This document shows positions 33,483-42,851 of a stretch of DNA of 56,563 nucleotides, one piece after another. The stretch comes from Oscillospiraceae bacterium (GTDB taxonomy: Bacteria > Bacillota > Clostridia > Oscillospirales > Oscillospiraceae), in the NCBI GenBank assembly GCA_022804995.1, contig JAAWUC010000003.1, positions 1-56,563 on the forward strand, in the 5' to 3' direction. Position numbers and translations under genes: made by a program. Every line of letters begins with the position of its first letter. Positions within the stretch are counted from its first letter, which is position 1. Under the pieces are notes generated by a model. It was not told the origin of the DNA. It saw only the letters and a list, made by a program, of their open reading frames with translations, and did no database searches.

Positions 33483-34343
33483 TCAGAAAAAGTTTTTGAC
33501 AGCCGTCAGCGTGCCGCCTCCGGCCCGGGACAGGCACAGGAAGGTCCCGTCCGGTCCGTAGACCCGGTAGAGCCCCTCCGCCGTCTCCGGCACGGTGATG
33601 GGGCTCCCGTTGCGGACCCGCTTCTCCTGTCCGGCGGAGCGTATGGTCCAGGCGGGGTGGGCGGAGAACAGACTGTCCACAGGCCGCAGCAGCGCCGCGC
33701 CCTTCTCCTGGACATCCTCGATGGTCACGGCGTCCTCCAGAGGAAACCCCGCCGCCATGGTCCGCCGCAGGGAGCTCATGCACCCGCCGCAGCCCAGCAT
33801 ACCGCCGATATCGTGGCAGAGGGTGCGCACATAGGTCCCCTTGGAGCAGCGGATCCGCAGGAGAAAGTCCCCCTCCGCATCCGTCCCCAGCGCCTCCAGG
33901 GCGTGAATGGTGACGGTCCGGGGTTTCCGCTCCACCTCCCGGCCCTTTCGGGCCAGCTCGTAGAGCTTCTGGCCGTGAATCTTGATGGCGGAGTACATGG
34001 GCGGAATCTGCTGAATCTCCCCCCGGAAGCGCTCCAGAACCGCCTCCAGCGCCGCCTGGTCGGCCTCCGCTGGACGCTGCGCCAGAACTTCCCCGGTGAT
34101 GTCCTGGGTGTTGGTGGCAACGCCCAGCCGCAGGCCGGCAATATACTCCTTATCCCCCTTCTCGGCGAACTCCACCGCCCGGGTGGCCCGGCCTGCGAAG
34201 ACAGGCAGCACGCCGGTGGCCATGGGGTCCAGCGTCCCCCCGTGGCCCACCCGCTTCTCCTTCAGGATTCCCCGGAGCTTGGCGCAGACGTCCATACTGG
34301 TCCAGCCCTGAGGCTTGTCGATAATTACGATTCCGTCCGGCAT
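33483..34343 (-). CDS. truB: tRNA pseudouridine-55 synthase
   Basis: 286 residues. Forms pseudouridine 55 in the T arm of tRNA. IIDKPQGWTSMDVCAKL (6-22), VGHGGTLDPMATGVLPV with the catalytic Asp (about 39), KEYIAGLRLGVATNTQDITGEV and CSKGTYVRTLCHDIG are diagnostic. The start at 34343 leaves a 4-base gap to the upstream foldase gene; the longer open frame runs through that gene. Operon order foldase-truB-ribF. Confidence 0.94.
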   Translation of the reverse strand: MPDGIVIIDKPQGWTSMDVCAKLRGILKEKRVGHGGTLDPMATGVLPVFAGRATRAVEFAEKGDKEYIAGLRLGVATNTQDITGEVLAQRPAEADQAALEAVLERFRGEIQQIPPMYSAIKIHGQKLYELARKGREVERKPRTVTIHALEALGTDAEGDFLLRIRCSKGTYVRTLCHDIGGMLGCGGCMSSLRRTMAAGFPLEDAVTIEDVQEKGAALLRPVDSLFSAHPAWTIRSAGQEKRVRNGSPITVPETAEGLYRVYGPDGTFLCLSRAGGGTLTAVKNFF

Positions 34344-34347
34344 GGCC

Positions 34348-35526
34348 CTACTGGCCCTCCTGACCGTCCGCAGCGGCAGCGGCTTCCCGGGCGGCAAGGG
34401 CCTCGGTGTAGCTCTGATAGAAGGCCCCGGCGTCAAAGCTGTCCAGCTTCTCGCTGAAAACCGCCTCCATTTTATCAATCCGCCGCTCCAGCTCGCCGCC
34501 CAGCCAGATGTCCGCCAGGTTCCGGCGCTGCTCCTCGCTGCCCTCCAGAACCTCCCAGAGGCTCCGGCGCAGGAGAATATGGAAGCCGTACTCACTCTCC
34601 ACGATGCCGCTGAGCTCGCCGGGGGCCAGTGAGAGGGCGGTTTCCTTGAAGGATGTGACAAAGCTGGAGTCCGGCGTGACCACATAGCCCCTCGGGTTCG
34701 CGGCCCGGCCGCTGTCCTCGCTGTACTGCCCGGCCAGCTGGTCAAAGAGGGCCTCCGGGTCCTCCGCCGCCTGGAGCTGGGCAAGAAGCTCCTCCGCCAG
34801 CCGCCGCTTGCCGGCGATCTCCTCCTCCGGCAGGGCCTCCCGGGTCTCCAGGTTGATGGAGGCCAGCAGGATATGGTCTGCGCAAGCGGCGTAGCTCTCG
34901 TATTCCTCGGGGGCCAAATAGAGGCCGCTTCCCTCCTCCGCCGTCAGGGCCAGCAGCTTTTCATAGAGCATAGCGGAGCGGTTGATGCGGCTGTAGCTGT
35001 CCTCGCTGAGGCCGATCTTGGACAGGTAGTCCGCGAAGGCATCCTCGCCGCCCAGCTGCTCCACCATGCCCGCCCGGCTGGCGGCGAGGGAGGACTCGTC
35101 CTCCTCGGTGATGGACTGGCCGTACTGCGCGGCTAGGTTCTCCACGGCGGCATAGAAGGTGACGGCCTGACGGGCGTCCTCCCGGGCCGTTTCGCCCAGG
35201 GTTGAGCCCTGGTAGCTGGCGGACCAGTTGATCTCGCCGGTTTCGGTGTCCAGGAACTCGGCGTAGAGCCCCTGGGTGTAATAGGCGCTGGCGATCTGGT
35301 ACTCCAGGGAGCTGCACACATAGCTGACCCAGTAGTAGAAGAGTTCGGCGGGGATCTCGTTGCCGTCCAGGGTGAGGACGATCTCCCGGGGGTCCATGCC
35401 GGTGATGTCGTAGTAGATGCTGTCGGGGGGGAGGTCCTCCGCCGGCTGGGGCGGCGGGGTCTCCCCGCCGCAGGCGCAGAGGGCCAGGGTCAGAAGGGCC
35501 AGCAGAAGGCTGAGATATCTTTTCAT
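34348..35526 (-). CDS. Peptidylprolyl isomerase-like foldase lipoprotein (PrsA/SurA-like)
   Basis: 392 residues. Lipoprotein signal with lipobox ALCAC near 19. N-terminal SurA-N-like helical region with EIPAELFYYWVSYV, then a parvulin-type domain (about 210-320) starting ACADHILLASINLE, with FDQLAGQYSEDSGRAANPRGYVVTPDSSFVTSFKETALSLAPGELSGIVESEYGFHILLRR split across the fold. It should help fold exported proteins outside the membrane. First gene of the unit with truB and ribF; CGGAG before the ATG. Confidence 0.88.
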   Translation of the reverse strand: MKRYLSLLLALLTLALCACGGETPPPQPAEDLPPDSIYYDITGMDPREIVLTLDGNEIPAELFYYWVSYVCSSLEYQIASAYYTQGLYAEFLDTETGEINWSASYQGSTLGETAREDARQAVTFYAAVENLAAQYGQSITEEDESSLAASRAGMVEQLGGEDAFADYLSKIGLSEDSYSRINRSAMLYEKLLALTAEEGSGLYLAPEEYESYAACADHILLASINLETREALPEEEIAGKRRLAEELLAQLQAAEDPEALFDQLAGQYSEDSGRAANPRGYVVTPDSSFVTSFKETALSLAPGELSGIVESEYGFHILLRRSLWEVLEGSEEQRRNLADIWLGGELERRIDKMEAVFSEKLDSFDAGAFYQSYTEALAAREAAAAADGQEGQ

Positions 35527-35584
35527 TCCATTACTCCGTTTCTAAAGCGAATCCGCCCCGCCGCCAGGGAGGGGTATAAATTCT

Positions 35585-35613
35585 AGTGTACCACATTTCC
35601 CGGCGGCAGACAA
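35585..35613 (-). promoter_or_regulatory. SigA-type promoter of the foldase-truB-ribF operon
   Basis: On the minus strand: TTGTCT (35613-35608), 17 bases, TACACT (35590-35585). The intergenic region 35527-35739 also must hold the promoter of the plus-strand M16 operon; a TATACT at 35702-35707 is a candidate -10 without a clear -35. Confidence 0.6.
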
Positions 35614-35739
35614 CCTTTTTTCCTCGGTATCCGTCCGCCGCCATCCGCTTCTCAATTTGTAAAATTTTCACCAACCTATGGAAACCGGGGCCGAAAAGGT
35701 ATATACTATTAAGGATTTGACAAAAGAAGGAGAGAGGTC

Positions 35740-37002
35740 ATGGCACGAGAACAGCTTCTGGAGAACACCTATCTGACATATCTCCCGTCGGAAAAATTCA
35801 AGACGGGGCTTTTAAGTGCCCAGCTGGTTCTGCCCTTGGAGGAGGAGACGGCGTCCCTCCACGCGCTGCTGGTCAACGTCCTGAACCGGGGCACGGAGCG
35901 CTGTCCCAATATGGAGGCTGTCTCCGCCCGGCTGGACGAGCTCTACGGGGCCCGGCTGGACCCCACGGTGCGGAAAATCGGGGAGAGCCATGTGGTGGGC
36001 TTTGCCGCCAGCTGTGTGGACGACCGGCTGCTGCCCGGGGGGGAGCGGCTGCTGGAGCCCCTGGCGGATCTCATGGGGGAGATGATCCTCCGCCCCGCCC
36101 GGGAAAACGGCGGCTTTGTGTCCAGCTTTGTGGACAGTGAGCAGAACAATTTGGTGGATCTCATCGAGAGCGAGATCAATGACAAACGGCTCTACGCCTC
36201 CAAGCGGCTCATAGAGGAGATGTGCGCCGGAGAGCCCTTCGGCGTTAGCCGGCTGGGGAGCGCCGAGGCGGCGGAGCATATCACCCGGGAGGCGCTGGAG
36301 GCCCGCTACGAGGCCATTCTGCCGCGGGCCCGGCTGGAGCTCTTCTACTGCGGCGGGGCGCCGGCTGAGCGGGTGCGGGGCCTGTTCCTGCGGGCCTTTG
36401 CCGGACGGCCCCAGGGGGAGCCCTTCGTCCTGCCCCCCGTCACCCGCCGCCCCGCGCCGCCGGCGCCCCGGCTGGTGGAGGAGTCCATGGACGTGTCCCA
36501 GGGGAAGCTGTGCATGGGCTTCCGGGTGGGCGGGGACGATATCCCCGCCGGAATGCTGATGAACGCTATGTTCGGCGGTACCAGCAATTCCAAGCTGTTC
36601 CTCAATGTCCGGGAGAAGCTGTCCCTATGCTACTACGCCGGCAGCACCTACTACCGCCGCAAGGGCCTTCTCACCGTCTCCTCGGGGATCGAGTTTGAGA
36701 ATTACCAGCGGGCGGTGGACGAGATTTTCGCCCAGCTGGAGGCCATCCGGCGGGGGGAGTGGGAGGCGTGGGAGCTGGACGGCGCCCGGTCCTCCATGCT
36801 CCACATCCTGCGGACCATGGAGGACTCCGCCGGGGCCATGGAAGACTTCCACCTCCAGCAGGCCGTCGCCGGCGGGGAGGAGACCCTCCAGAGCCTGGCG
36901 GACGACCTCCGCGCGGTGACGCCGGAGCGGATCCAGGCCGCGGCGGAGCGGGTGAAGGCCGACACCATCTACTTCCTGAAGGGAAAGGAGGCCCGGGGAT
37001 GA
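35740..37002 (+). CDS. yfmF: M16-family peptidase-like protein YfmF (EF-P modification-associated)
   Basis: 420 residues, M16 fold without the HxxEH zinc motif at the N-terminus, so the non-catalytic half of a heterodimer. KTGLLSAQLVLPLEEETASLHALLVNVLNRG and the C-terminal MLMNAMFGGTSNSKLFLNVREKLSLCYYAGS are typical of the B. subtilis YmfF type, which NCBI-style annotation calls EF-P 5-aminopentanol modification-associated. AAGGAGAGAGG precedes the ATG. Its stop overlaps the start of the catalytic partner (ATGA). Confidence 0.87.
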   Translation: MAREQLLENTYLTYLPSEKFKTGLLSAQLVLPLEEETASLHALLVNVLNRGTERCPNMEAVSARLDELYGARLDPTVRKIGESHVVGFAASCVDDRLLPGGERLLEPLADLMGEMILRPARENGGFVSSFVDSEQNNLVDLIESEINDKRLYASKRLIEEMCAGEPFGVSRLGSAEAAEHITREALEARYEAILPRARLELFYCGGAPAERVRGLFLRAFAGRPQGEPFVLPPVTRRPAPPAPRLVEESMDVSQGKLCMGFRVGGDDIPAGMLMNAMFGGTSNSKLFLNVREKLSLCYYAGSTYYRRKGLLTVSSGIEFENYQRAVDEIFAQLEAIRRGEWEAWELDGARSSMLHILRTMEDSAGAMEDFHLQQAVAGGEETLQSLADDLRAVTPERIQAAAERVKADTIYFLKGKEARG

Positions 37003-38273
37003 GCGTGAGAGAATACCCCCGCCTGGACGAGCGGGTCAGCCGGCGGACCCTGGAAAACGGCCTGGAGGTCATCGTGGTCCACAAGCCCCGCCACGCCAAG
37101 CAGTACGCCTTTTTCGCCACCCGCTACGGCGGGATGGATCTGCGCTTCCAGCTGGGGGGCCAGTGGCTGGACACCCCCGCGGGCATTGCCCACTACCTGG
37201 AGCACAAGATGTTTGACACCAAGGAGGGCAACGCCCTCCAGGAGCTGGCCCGGAACGGGGCGGAGCCCAACGCCTTTACCAGCAACGCCATCACCGCCTA
37301 CCACTTCGACTCCACGGAGCGCTTCTACGACAACCTGCGGATTCTGCTGTCCTTCGTCTCGGAGCCCTACTTCACCGACGAGTCCGTAGCTAAGGAGCAG
37401 GGGATCATCGGCCAGGAGATCCGGATGATTGAGGACAACCCGGAGTGGCGGGTGTACACCAACCTTCTGCGCTGCCTCTACCGGAACAGCCCTGCCCGCG
37501 TCTCCGTGGCCGGGACGGTGGAGAGCATCAGCCATATTACGGCCCAGACCCTGTACGACTGCCACAGGGCCTTTTACACGCCGGGGAACATGGTGCTCGT
37601 GTGCGTGGGGAATCTGGAGATGGATCGGGTCGCGGCGGCTGCGGAGGAGATTCTGCCCCGGGAGAGCGGCCCGGCGGTCCCCAGGGACTACGGCGGGGAG
37701 GAGGACCAGACCCCCGCCGGCCCGGAGGTGTCGGAGGCCATGGAGGTCTCCATGCCCCAGTTCCTGGCGGGCTTCAAGTGCCGCCCCATCGACGGCGGGG
37801 AGCCGCTGCTGCGTCAGAGCCTGGTGGGAGATCTGGCCTGCGACGTGCTCTTCGGGGACAGCAGCCCCCTCTACACCCGGCTCTATGAGGAGGGGCTTAT
37901 CAACGGCAGCCTGGGGGGGAATTTCGACACCCTGCCCGGAGCGGCCTACCTCTACGTGGGCGGAGACGCCAAGGAGCCCCGGCGGGTTTTCGAGGATATC
38001 ATGGCCCAGGCCCGCCGCCTGGGGGAGGAGGGCATTGACGAGGCGTTCTACCAGCGGGTGCGCCGGGCCTCCTACGGGAGCATGCTCCGATCTCTCAACT
38101 CCTTTGAGAATATCGCCGTCAGCATGTCCGAGGGGCACTTCCGCGGCTTTGACTACTACCGCTTCCCGGAGATCTTTGAGACGGTTTCCAAGTCGGATGT
38201 GGAGCGGTTCCTGCGGGAAAACGTGGTTCCGGACCGCGCGGCCCTCTCCCTGATTGTGCCCAAGGAGCGGTAA
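36999..38273 (+). CDS. yfmH: M16-family zinc metallopeptidase YfmH (EF-P modification-associated)
   Basis: 424 residues. Catalytic M16 subunit: inverted zinc motif H65-Y-L-E68-H69 and the distal Glu in QGIIGQEIRM (about 137-146). R/Y pair region near SLVGDLACDVLFGDSSPLYTRLYEEGLI also fits the family. Pairs with YfmF through a 4-base overlap. In B. subtilis the ymfF/ymfH pair is linked to EF-P modification, but substrate peptides are unknown. Cytoplasmic, no signal peptide. The lgt gene follows 38 bases later. Confidence 0.9.
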   Translation: MSVREYPRLDERVSRRTLENGLEVIVVHKPRHAKQYAFFATRYGGMDLRFQLGGQWLDTPAGIAHYLEHKMFDTKEGNALQELARNGAEPNAFTSNAITAYHFDSTERFYDNLRILLSFVSEPYFTDESVAKEQGIIGQEIRMIEDNPEWRVYTNLLRCLYRNSPARVSVAGTVESISHITAQTLYDCHRAFYTPGNMVLVCVGNLEMDRVAAAAEEILPRESGPAVPRDYGGEEDQTPAGPEVSEAMEVSMPQFLAGFKCRPIDGGEPLLRQSLVGDLACDVLFGDSSPLYTRLYEEGLINGSLGGNFDTLPGAAYLYVGGDAKEPRRVFEDIMAQARRLGEEGIDEAFYQRVRRASYGSMLRSLNSFENIAVSMSEGHFRGFDYYRFPEIFETVSKSDVERFLRENVVPDRAALSLIVPKER

Positions 38274-38311
38274 ACCCACAACCTTTTTGACGTTTTGGAG
38301 GACAACTGACT

Positions 38312-39262
38312 ATGTACGCACGCAGCGACCTGCCCATCAGCTTCCCGGGCCTCTTTGGGGACTGGGAATTCAACCCCTCGCCGGTGGCCCTGCGTTTGGG
38401 ACCCAACGGCGTGTACTGGTATGGGATCATCATCTGCGCGGGGCTGATTCTGGCGGTGCTGTTCTGCTGCCGCCAGAGCAAGCGCTATGGCATCACCGAG
38501 GATAACATCTACGATATGCTCCTGTGGGAAATTCCACTCTGTATTATCGGCGCCAGGATTTACTATGTGATATTCTATCTGGACCTCTACCGGACCGCCT
38601 CCGGCGGACTGGACTGGGGGCGGATGATCGCCATCTGGGACGGCGGACTGGCTATCTATGGGGCGGTGATCACGGCCTATGTGGTGCTGTGGCTCTTCTG
38701 CCGGAAAAAGAAGATTGTCTTCGGGGCCTTCGCGGACCTGGGGGTCATGGGCCTGCTCATCGGGCAGGCCGTGGGCCGGTGGGGGAACTTTATGAACCGG
38801 GAGGCCTTCGGCGGAGAGACCACCCTGCCCTGGCGGATGCGGCTGTGGACCTCCACCACGGAATATATCGAGGTTCACCCCACATTTTTGTACGAGAGCC
38901 TGTGGAATCTCGTCGGACTTCTGCTCATCGTGTTCGTGATTTCCAAGGCCCGGACCTTCGACGGGGAGAACACCTGCTTCTACTTCGTCTGGTACGGCAT
39001 CGGCCGGGCCTGGATCGAGGGTCTGCGCACCGACAGCCTCTACCTTTTCGGGTGGGAGCTGTTCGGTGTGCCGGTGCGGGTGTCCCAGCTGCTGAGCCTG
39101 GTGCTGGCGGGGACGGCCCTGGCGGTGATGATCGTTCAGAAGCGGCGGCACCCCCACGGGAAGGACGCCCTTTTTGTTACAAAGCAAATGGCTCTTGCCG
39201 CCGTCCCGGAGGAGGCGGAGAGCCCGGAAGAAGAGAGGAGTACAGACAATGACACAATTTGA
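38312..39262 (+). CDS. lgt: Prolipoprotein diacylglyceryl transferase
   Basis: 316 residues, seven predicted transmembrane helices. Transfers diacylglycerol to the lipobox Cys of prolipoproteins, needed by the many lipoproteins in this window. The Lgt signature GQAVGRWGNFMNREAFGG (about 152-169) contains the essential Arg and Asn/Glu residues; WYGIIICAGLI and HPTFLYESLWNL are also conserved. The C-terminal 45 residues form a charged cytoplasmic tail longer than usual. GGAGGA precedes the ATG; the end overlaps the aminopeptidase start by 14 bases. Confidence 0.94.
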   Translation: MYARSDLPISFPGLFGDWEFNPSPVALRLGPNGVYWYGIIICAGLILAVLFCCRQSKRYGITEDNIYDMLLWEIPLCIIGARIYYVIFYLDLYRTASGGLDWGRMIAIWDGGLAIYGAVITAYVVLWLFCRKKKIVFGAFADLGVMGLLIGQAVGRWGNFMNREAFGGETTLPWRMRLWTSTTEYIEVHPTFLYESLWNLVGLLLIVFVISKARTFDGENTCFYFVWYGIGRAWIEGLRTDSLYLFGWELFGVPVRVSQLLSLVLAGTALAVMIVQKRRHPHGKDALFVTKQMALAAVPEEAESPEEERSTDNDTI

Positions 39263-40475
39263 GGAATACGCCAAGCTCCTGGTGGAGGTGGGCGTCAACA
39301 TCCAGAAGGGCCAGAACCTGGTCATCAGCAGCCCGGTGGACTGCGCCTGGTTCGTCCGGCTCTGCGCCAAAGCCGCCTATGACGCCGGGTGCCGGGAGGT
39401 AATCAACTGCTGGGACGACGACGAGCTGAGCCGGGAGAAGGGCCTCCGGGCCGCTGACGATGTCTTTGACACCGTCCCCGCCTGGCGGGTGGATATGCTC
39501 ACCGGCTACGCCAGAGGCGGGGCCGCCTTCCTGCGCATTGCCGCCGAGGACCCGGAGAACCTGAAGGGCGTGGACCCGGACCGCCTCCTCCGCCTGCGCC
39601 GGGCCAGCGGCAAGGCCCTGGAGGAGTACCGCCGCCTGACCATGACCAACGCCGTGGCCTGGTCCATCGGCTCCATCCCCATCCCCTCCTGGGCGCGGAA
39701 GGTGTTCCCGGGCCGGGTGGAGGAGGAGTCCATGGAGAAGCTGTGGGACGCTATTTTTGCCGCCGTCCGGGTCACCGGGGACGGAAAGGCCGTGGAGCGC
39801 TGGCGGGAGCACACCGCCGCCATCCAGGAGCGGGTGGAGAAGCTCAACGCCCTGAATCTGGAGAGCCTCCACTACACCAACAGCCTGGGCACCGACCTCA
39901 CCGTCCGCCTGCCGGAGGGGCACCTCTGGGCCGGCGGGGCCAGCAGGACCAAGGGCGGCGTACCCTTTATCGCCAATATGCCCACCGAGGAGATCTTCAC
40001 CGCCCCCCTGCGGAACGGGGTGGACGGCGTGGTCTACGCCTCCATGCCCCTGTCGGAGGACGGGAATCTGGTGGACAAGTTCTACATGGTCGTGAAGGAG
40101 GGGAAGATCGTGGAGGTCCACGCGGAGACCGGCGAGGAGACCCTGAAGGCCGGCATCAGCGTGGACGAGGGTGCGTCCTACTTCGGCGAGGTGGCCCTGG
40201 TGCCCTACGACAGTCCGATCAGTAATCAAAAACTCCTTTACTACAATACGTTGTTTGACGAGAACGCCTCCTGCCACCTGGCCTTCGGGGAGGCGTACTC
40301 CGAGTGCATCCGGGGCGGGGAGAGCATGACCCCGGAGGAGCTGAAGGCCCACGGCCTCAACAGCTCCATCACCCATGTGGACTTCATGGTGGGCACCGCC
40401 GATCTGCGCATCACGGGCCGCACCCGCGACGGGAGAGAGGTCCCCGTCTTTATCGACGGCAACTTCGCTCTATAA
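39249..40475 (+). CDS. M29-family aminopeptidase
   Basis: 408 residues. Thermophilic-aminopeptidase (M29/AmpS) fold with metal ligands in PTEEIFTAP, DEGASYFGEVALV, LLYYNTLFDENASCHLAFGEAYSEC and SITHVDFMVG. It trims N-terminal residues from peptides. The ATG at 39249 follows GAGGAG and overlaps lgt by 14 bases; the longer frame is lgt in another phase. A terminator follows, so it ends the M16-M16-lgt-aminopeptidase unit. Confidence 0.92.
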   Translation: MTQFEEYAKLLVEVGVNIQKGQNLVISSPVDCAWFVRLCAKAAYDAGCREVINCWDDDELSREKGLRAADDVFDTVPAWRVDMLTGYARGGAAFLRIAAEDPENLKGVDPDRLLRLRRASGKALEEYRRLTMTNAVAWSIGSIPIPSWARKVFPGRVEEESMEKLWDAIFAAVRVTGDGKAVERWREHTAAIQERVEKLNALNLESLHYTNSLGTDLTVRLPEGHLWAGGASRTKGGVPFIANMPTEEIFTAPLRNGVDGVVYASMPLSEDGNLVDKFYMVVKEGKIVEVHAETGEETLKAGISVDEGASYFGEVALVPYDSPISNQKLLYYNTLFDENASCHLAFGEAYSECIRGGESMTPEELKAHGLNSSITHVDFMVGTADLRITGRTRDGREVPVFIDGNFAL

Positions 40476-40484
40476 ATACCTGAC

Positions 40485-40515
40485 GCGCCCCGGCCCAGTG
40501 GACCGGGGCGTTTTT
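40485..40515 (+). terminator. Intrinsic terminator after the aminopeptidase gene
   Basis: Stem CGCCCCGG / CCGGGGCG with a 9-base loop (40485-40510), followed by TTTTT. Confidence 0.88.
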
Positions 40516-40531
40516 CAAAGGAGGACGCGAA

Positions 40532-41434
40532 ATGGTGGTTGACCGGCTGATTGGGATTCTGGCGGTGCTCCTGCGGGAGGAGCGGGTGACGGCGGGACAG
40601 CTGGCGGACCGGTTCGAGGTCAGCGTGCGGACCGTCCGCCGGGACATCGACCGCCTCTGCCGGGCGGGGATTCCCCTGCGGACCGAGCGGGGAAGCGGCG
40701 GGGGCGTGTCCATCATGGAGGGCTACAACCTGGACAGAACCCTGCTGACCGACGCGGACCGGGGGGCGATTCTGGCGGGGCTGCGGAGCCTGGACAGCGT
40801 ATCCGGCACCGGCTACTACCGCCAGCTGATGGAGAAGCTGCCGCCGGCGGCGGAGAGCGCGGGGGACGACTGCGTGGTTATCGACCTGGCCTCCTGGTAC
40901 GGACCGGCCCTGGCGCCCCGGCTGGCGGAGCTGAAGGAGGCCTGCGCCGGGCGGCGGGTGGTAACCTTCCGCTACTGCGCCCCCGGCGGGGAGAGCTTCC
41001 GGACCGTGGAGCCAAACAAGCTGGTGTTCCGCTGGTCGAGCTGGTATCTCCACGGCTGGTGCCGGGACCGGGAGGAATGGCGGCTCTTCAAACTGAGCCG
41101 GATGCTGGAGCTGACGGTCAGGGAGGAGCGCTTTGTCCCCCGCCCCGCGCCCTGGCCCATCACGCCGGTGGAGCGAATCTACCCCGACGCCCTCCAGGCG
41201 GCGGTGCGCTTCGCGCCGGAGGCCCGCTGGCGGCTGGTGGACGAGTACGGCGCGGAGAGCTTCACCTGGGAGCCGGACGGGACCCTGCTGTTCCGGCGGG
41301 GGTTCCCGGACCGGGAGGAGCTGCTGCGCTGGGTGCTCAGCTTTCAGGACCAGGCGGAGCTGCTGGAGCCGGAGGAGCTGCGGCGGGAGCTGGGGAGAAG
41401 GCTGAAAAAATTTTCGGAGAAATATGACACATAG
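40532..41434 (+). CDS. WYL-domain transcriptional regulator (YafY-like)
   Basis: 300 residues. N-terminal winged helix (HTH-11; RLIGILAVLLREERVTAGQLADRFEVSVRTVRRDIDRL, 5-42), then a WYL domain (about 140-215) with the SSWYLHGWCRDREEWRLFKLSRM stretch, which has the W-Y-L core. WYL proteins sense ligands, often nucleic acids or second messengers, and control neighbours. It lies 57 bases before the four-gene cassette at 41492-43476. An inverted repeat TGTCCT-25-AGGACA (41436-41472) in that gap is a possible operator. Confidence 0.9.
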   Translation: MVVDRLIGILAVLLREERVTAGQLADRFEVSVRTVRRDIDRLCRAGIPLRTERGSGGGVSIMEGYNLDRTLLTDADRGAILAGLRSLDSVSGTGYYRQLMEKLPPAAESAGDDCVVIDLASWYGPALAPRLAELKEACAGRRVVTFRYCAPGGESFRTVEPNKLVFRWSSWYLHGWCRDREEWRLFKLSRMLELTVREERFVPRPAPWPITPVERIYPDALQAAVRFAPEARWRLVDEYGAESFTWEPDGTLLFRRGFPDREELLRWVLSFQDQAELLEPEELRRELGRRLKKFSEKYDT

Positions 41435-41491
41435 ATGTCCTATTACAGGTGGTAGAATCATGTCGAAGGACAACAAGGAGGAGGGGTTCTG

Positions 41492-42241
41492 ATGGAATTT
41501 ATTCAAGTAACGGCGGAAAATCTGGAGCGGGAGCACATCTGCTGCGCCATCGCCTCCGGCAGGGACTGCCAGGTGCTCAGCAAGAAATCCTGGCTGGCGG
41601 AGCGGTTTGACGAGGGCCTGACGTTCTGGAAGGCGGATGCCCGGGGGAAGTGCTTTATTGAATATATCCCCGGGGAAAATGCCTGGGCTCCGGTGGAGGC
41701 GGAGGGGCTGATGTGGATTGACTGCCTGTGGGTGTCCGGCCAGCTGGCGGGGCATGGGTATGCGGACGAGCTGCTGGAAAGGTGTTTTATGGATACCCGC
41801 GCTCAGGGGCGGCAGGGGATGGCCATTCTGGCATCGGACAAGAAGCGGGGCTTCCTGGCGGACCCGAGGTTCCTGGAGCACAAGGGCTTTACGGTTGCGG
41901 ACCAGGCGGGGTATTTCCGTTTGTACTGGAAGCCCATCGACGAGATGGTCCAGCCGCCCAGGTTTCTGGACTGCGCAAAAAGCCTGCGGACAGACCGGGA
42001 GGGGCTGGTCCTCTACTATACCCATCAATGCCCCTTTACGGCCAAGTATGCCCCCGTCGCCCAGGCGGCGGCGGAGCGGCACGGCGTCCCCTTTCAGGCT
42101 GTCCGCCTGGAGAGCGGGGAGCAGGCCAGGGAGAATCCATCGCCCTTTACCGCGTACAGCCTGTTCTGGCAGGGGGAATTTGTGACCCATGAAATCCAGT
42201 CGGAGAAGAAAATAGAGAAATTATTGGAGGCGCTTTCATGA
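41492..42241 (+). CDS. GNAT N-acetyltransferase with YoaP-type C-terminal domain
   Basis: 249 residues. About 1-150 is a GNAT-like fold with an acetyl-CoA loop-like stretch (WVSGQLAGHGYADELLERC, about 80-98). About 175-249 resembles the YoaP domain with a thioredoxin-like strand LVLYYTHQCPFTAKY (a single Cys). Substrate unknown. AAGGAGGAGG precedes the ATG. It overlaps the DUF3795 gene by 4 bases and begins the overlapping cassette. Confidence 0.82.
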   Translation: MEFIQVTAENLEREHICCAIASGRDCQVLSKKSWLAERFDEGLTFWKADARGKCFIEYIPGENAWAPVEAEGLMWIDCLWVSGQLAGHGYADELLERCFMDTRAQGRQGMAILASDKKRGFLADPRFLEHKGFTVADQAGYFRLYWKPIDEMVQPPRFLDCAKSLRTDREGLVLYYTHQCPFTAKYAPVAQAAAERHGVPFQAVRLESGEQARENPSPFTAYSLFWQGEFVTHEIQSEKKIEKLLEALS

Positions 42242-42519
42242 CGAGAGAATCCAGATGCGGCCTTCTGTGCAGCCAGTGCTCCTTCCGGGAGAGCATGGGG
42301 TGCAAGGGGTGCGTACAGATTGACAAGCCCTTCTGGGGCGAGAGCTGCCCGGTGAAGGGCTGCTGCGAGGGACGGCTGCTGCCCCACTGCGGGATGTGCG
42401 GGTCCTTCCCCTGCCGGACGCTGGAGGGCTTTGCCTACGACCCCCAGCAGGGCGACAACGGCGCACGGCTGGAGCAGTGCATGGCGTGGGCAAAGGAGGA
42501 CCTATGCCCTCCAGTGTAA
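42238..42519 (+). CDS. DUF3795 cysteine-rich small protein
   Basis: 93 residues with eleven Cys: CGLLCSQCSFRESMGCKGC, CPVKGCCEGRLLPHCGMCGSFPC. This is the compact DUF3795 metal-binding form. Its start overlaps the GNAT gene (ATGA) and its last 16 bases overlap the TfoX gene, which signals translational coupling. Function unknown. Confidence 0.82.
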   Translation: MTRESRCGLLCSQCSFRESMGCKGCVQIDKPFWGESCPVKGCCEGRLLPHCGMCGSFPCRTLEGFAYDPQQGDNGARLEQCMAWAKEDLCPPV

Positions 42520-42851
42520 GCTATGTAGAATTCGTCAAGGAGCAGCTCTCCGGCGCGGGGACAATCACACACCGCCGGATGTTCGGGGAGTACGGGCTGT
42601 ACTGTGACGGGAAGTATTTTGCCTGCATCTGCGACGACCGGCTGCTGGTCAAGGTAACCCCCGCCGGGGAGGCGCTGATGCCGGACTGCCCCCGGGGCAT
42701 TCCCTACGAGGGGGGCGGGGAGATGTTCCTGCCGGATGTGGAAAACCGGGAGGGGCTGGTGGAGCTGGCGCGGGTGACCTGCGCGGCTCTGCCGGAGAAG
42801 AAGCCCAGGAAAAGGGCGGCGAAAAAGGAGTGTCCCGATGGACAAAATTGA
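42504..42851 (+). CDS. TfoX/Sxy N-terminal-domain protein
   Basis: 115 residues. YVEFVKEQLSGAGTITHRRMFGEYGLYCDGKYFACICDDRLLVKVT in pieces is the TfoX N-terminal domain (RRMFGxxGLYxxG core near 24-36). Proteobacterial TfoX induces competence; in Firmicutes the single-domain forms have unknown roles. The C-terminus is basic (KKPRKRAAKK). AAAGGAGGA precedes the ATG at 42504; it overlaps both neighbours (16 and 14 bases). Confidence 0.88.
   Translation: MPSSVSYVEFVKEQLSGAGTITHRRMFGEYGLYCDGKYFACICDDRLLVKVTPAGEALMPDCPRGIPYEGGGEMFLPDVENREGLVELARVTCAALPEKKPRKRAAKKECPDGQN

Noticed and set aside
30496-34457. Very long plus-strand open frames opposite the SLH, ribF and truB genes
   Set aside because: Same antisense artefact; no motifs, and the minus strand has clear enzymes and promoters.
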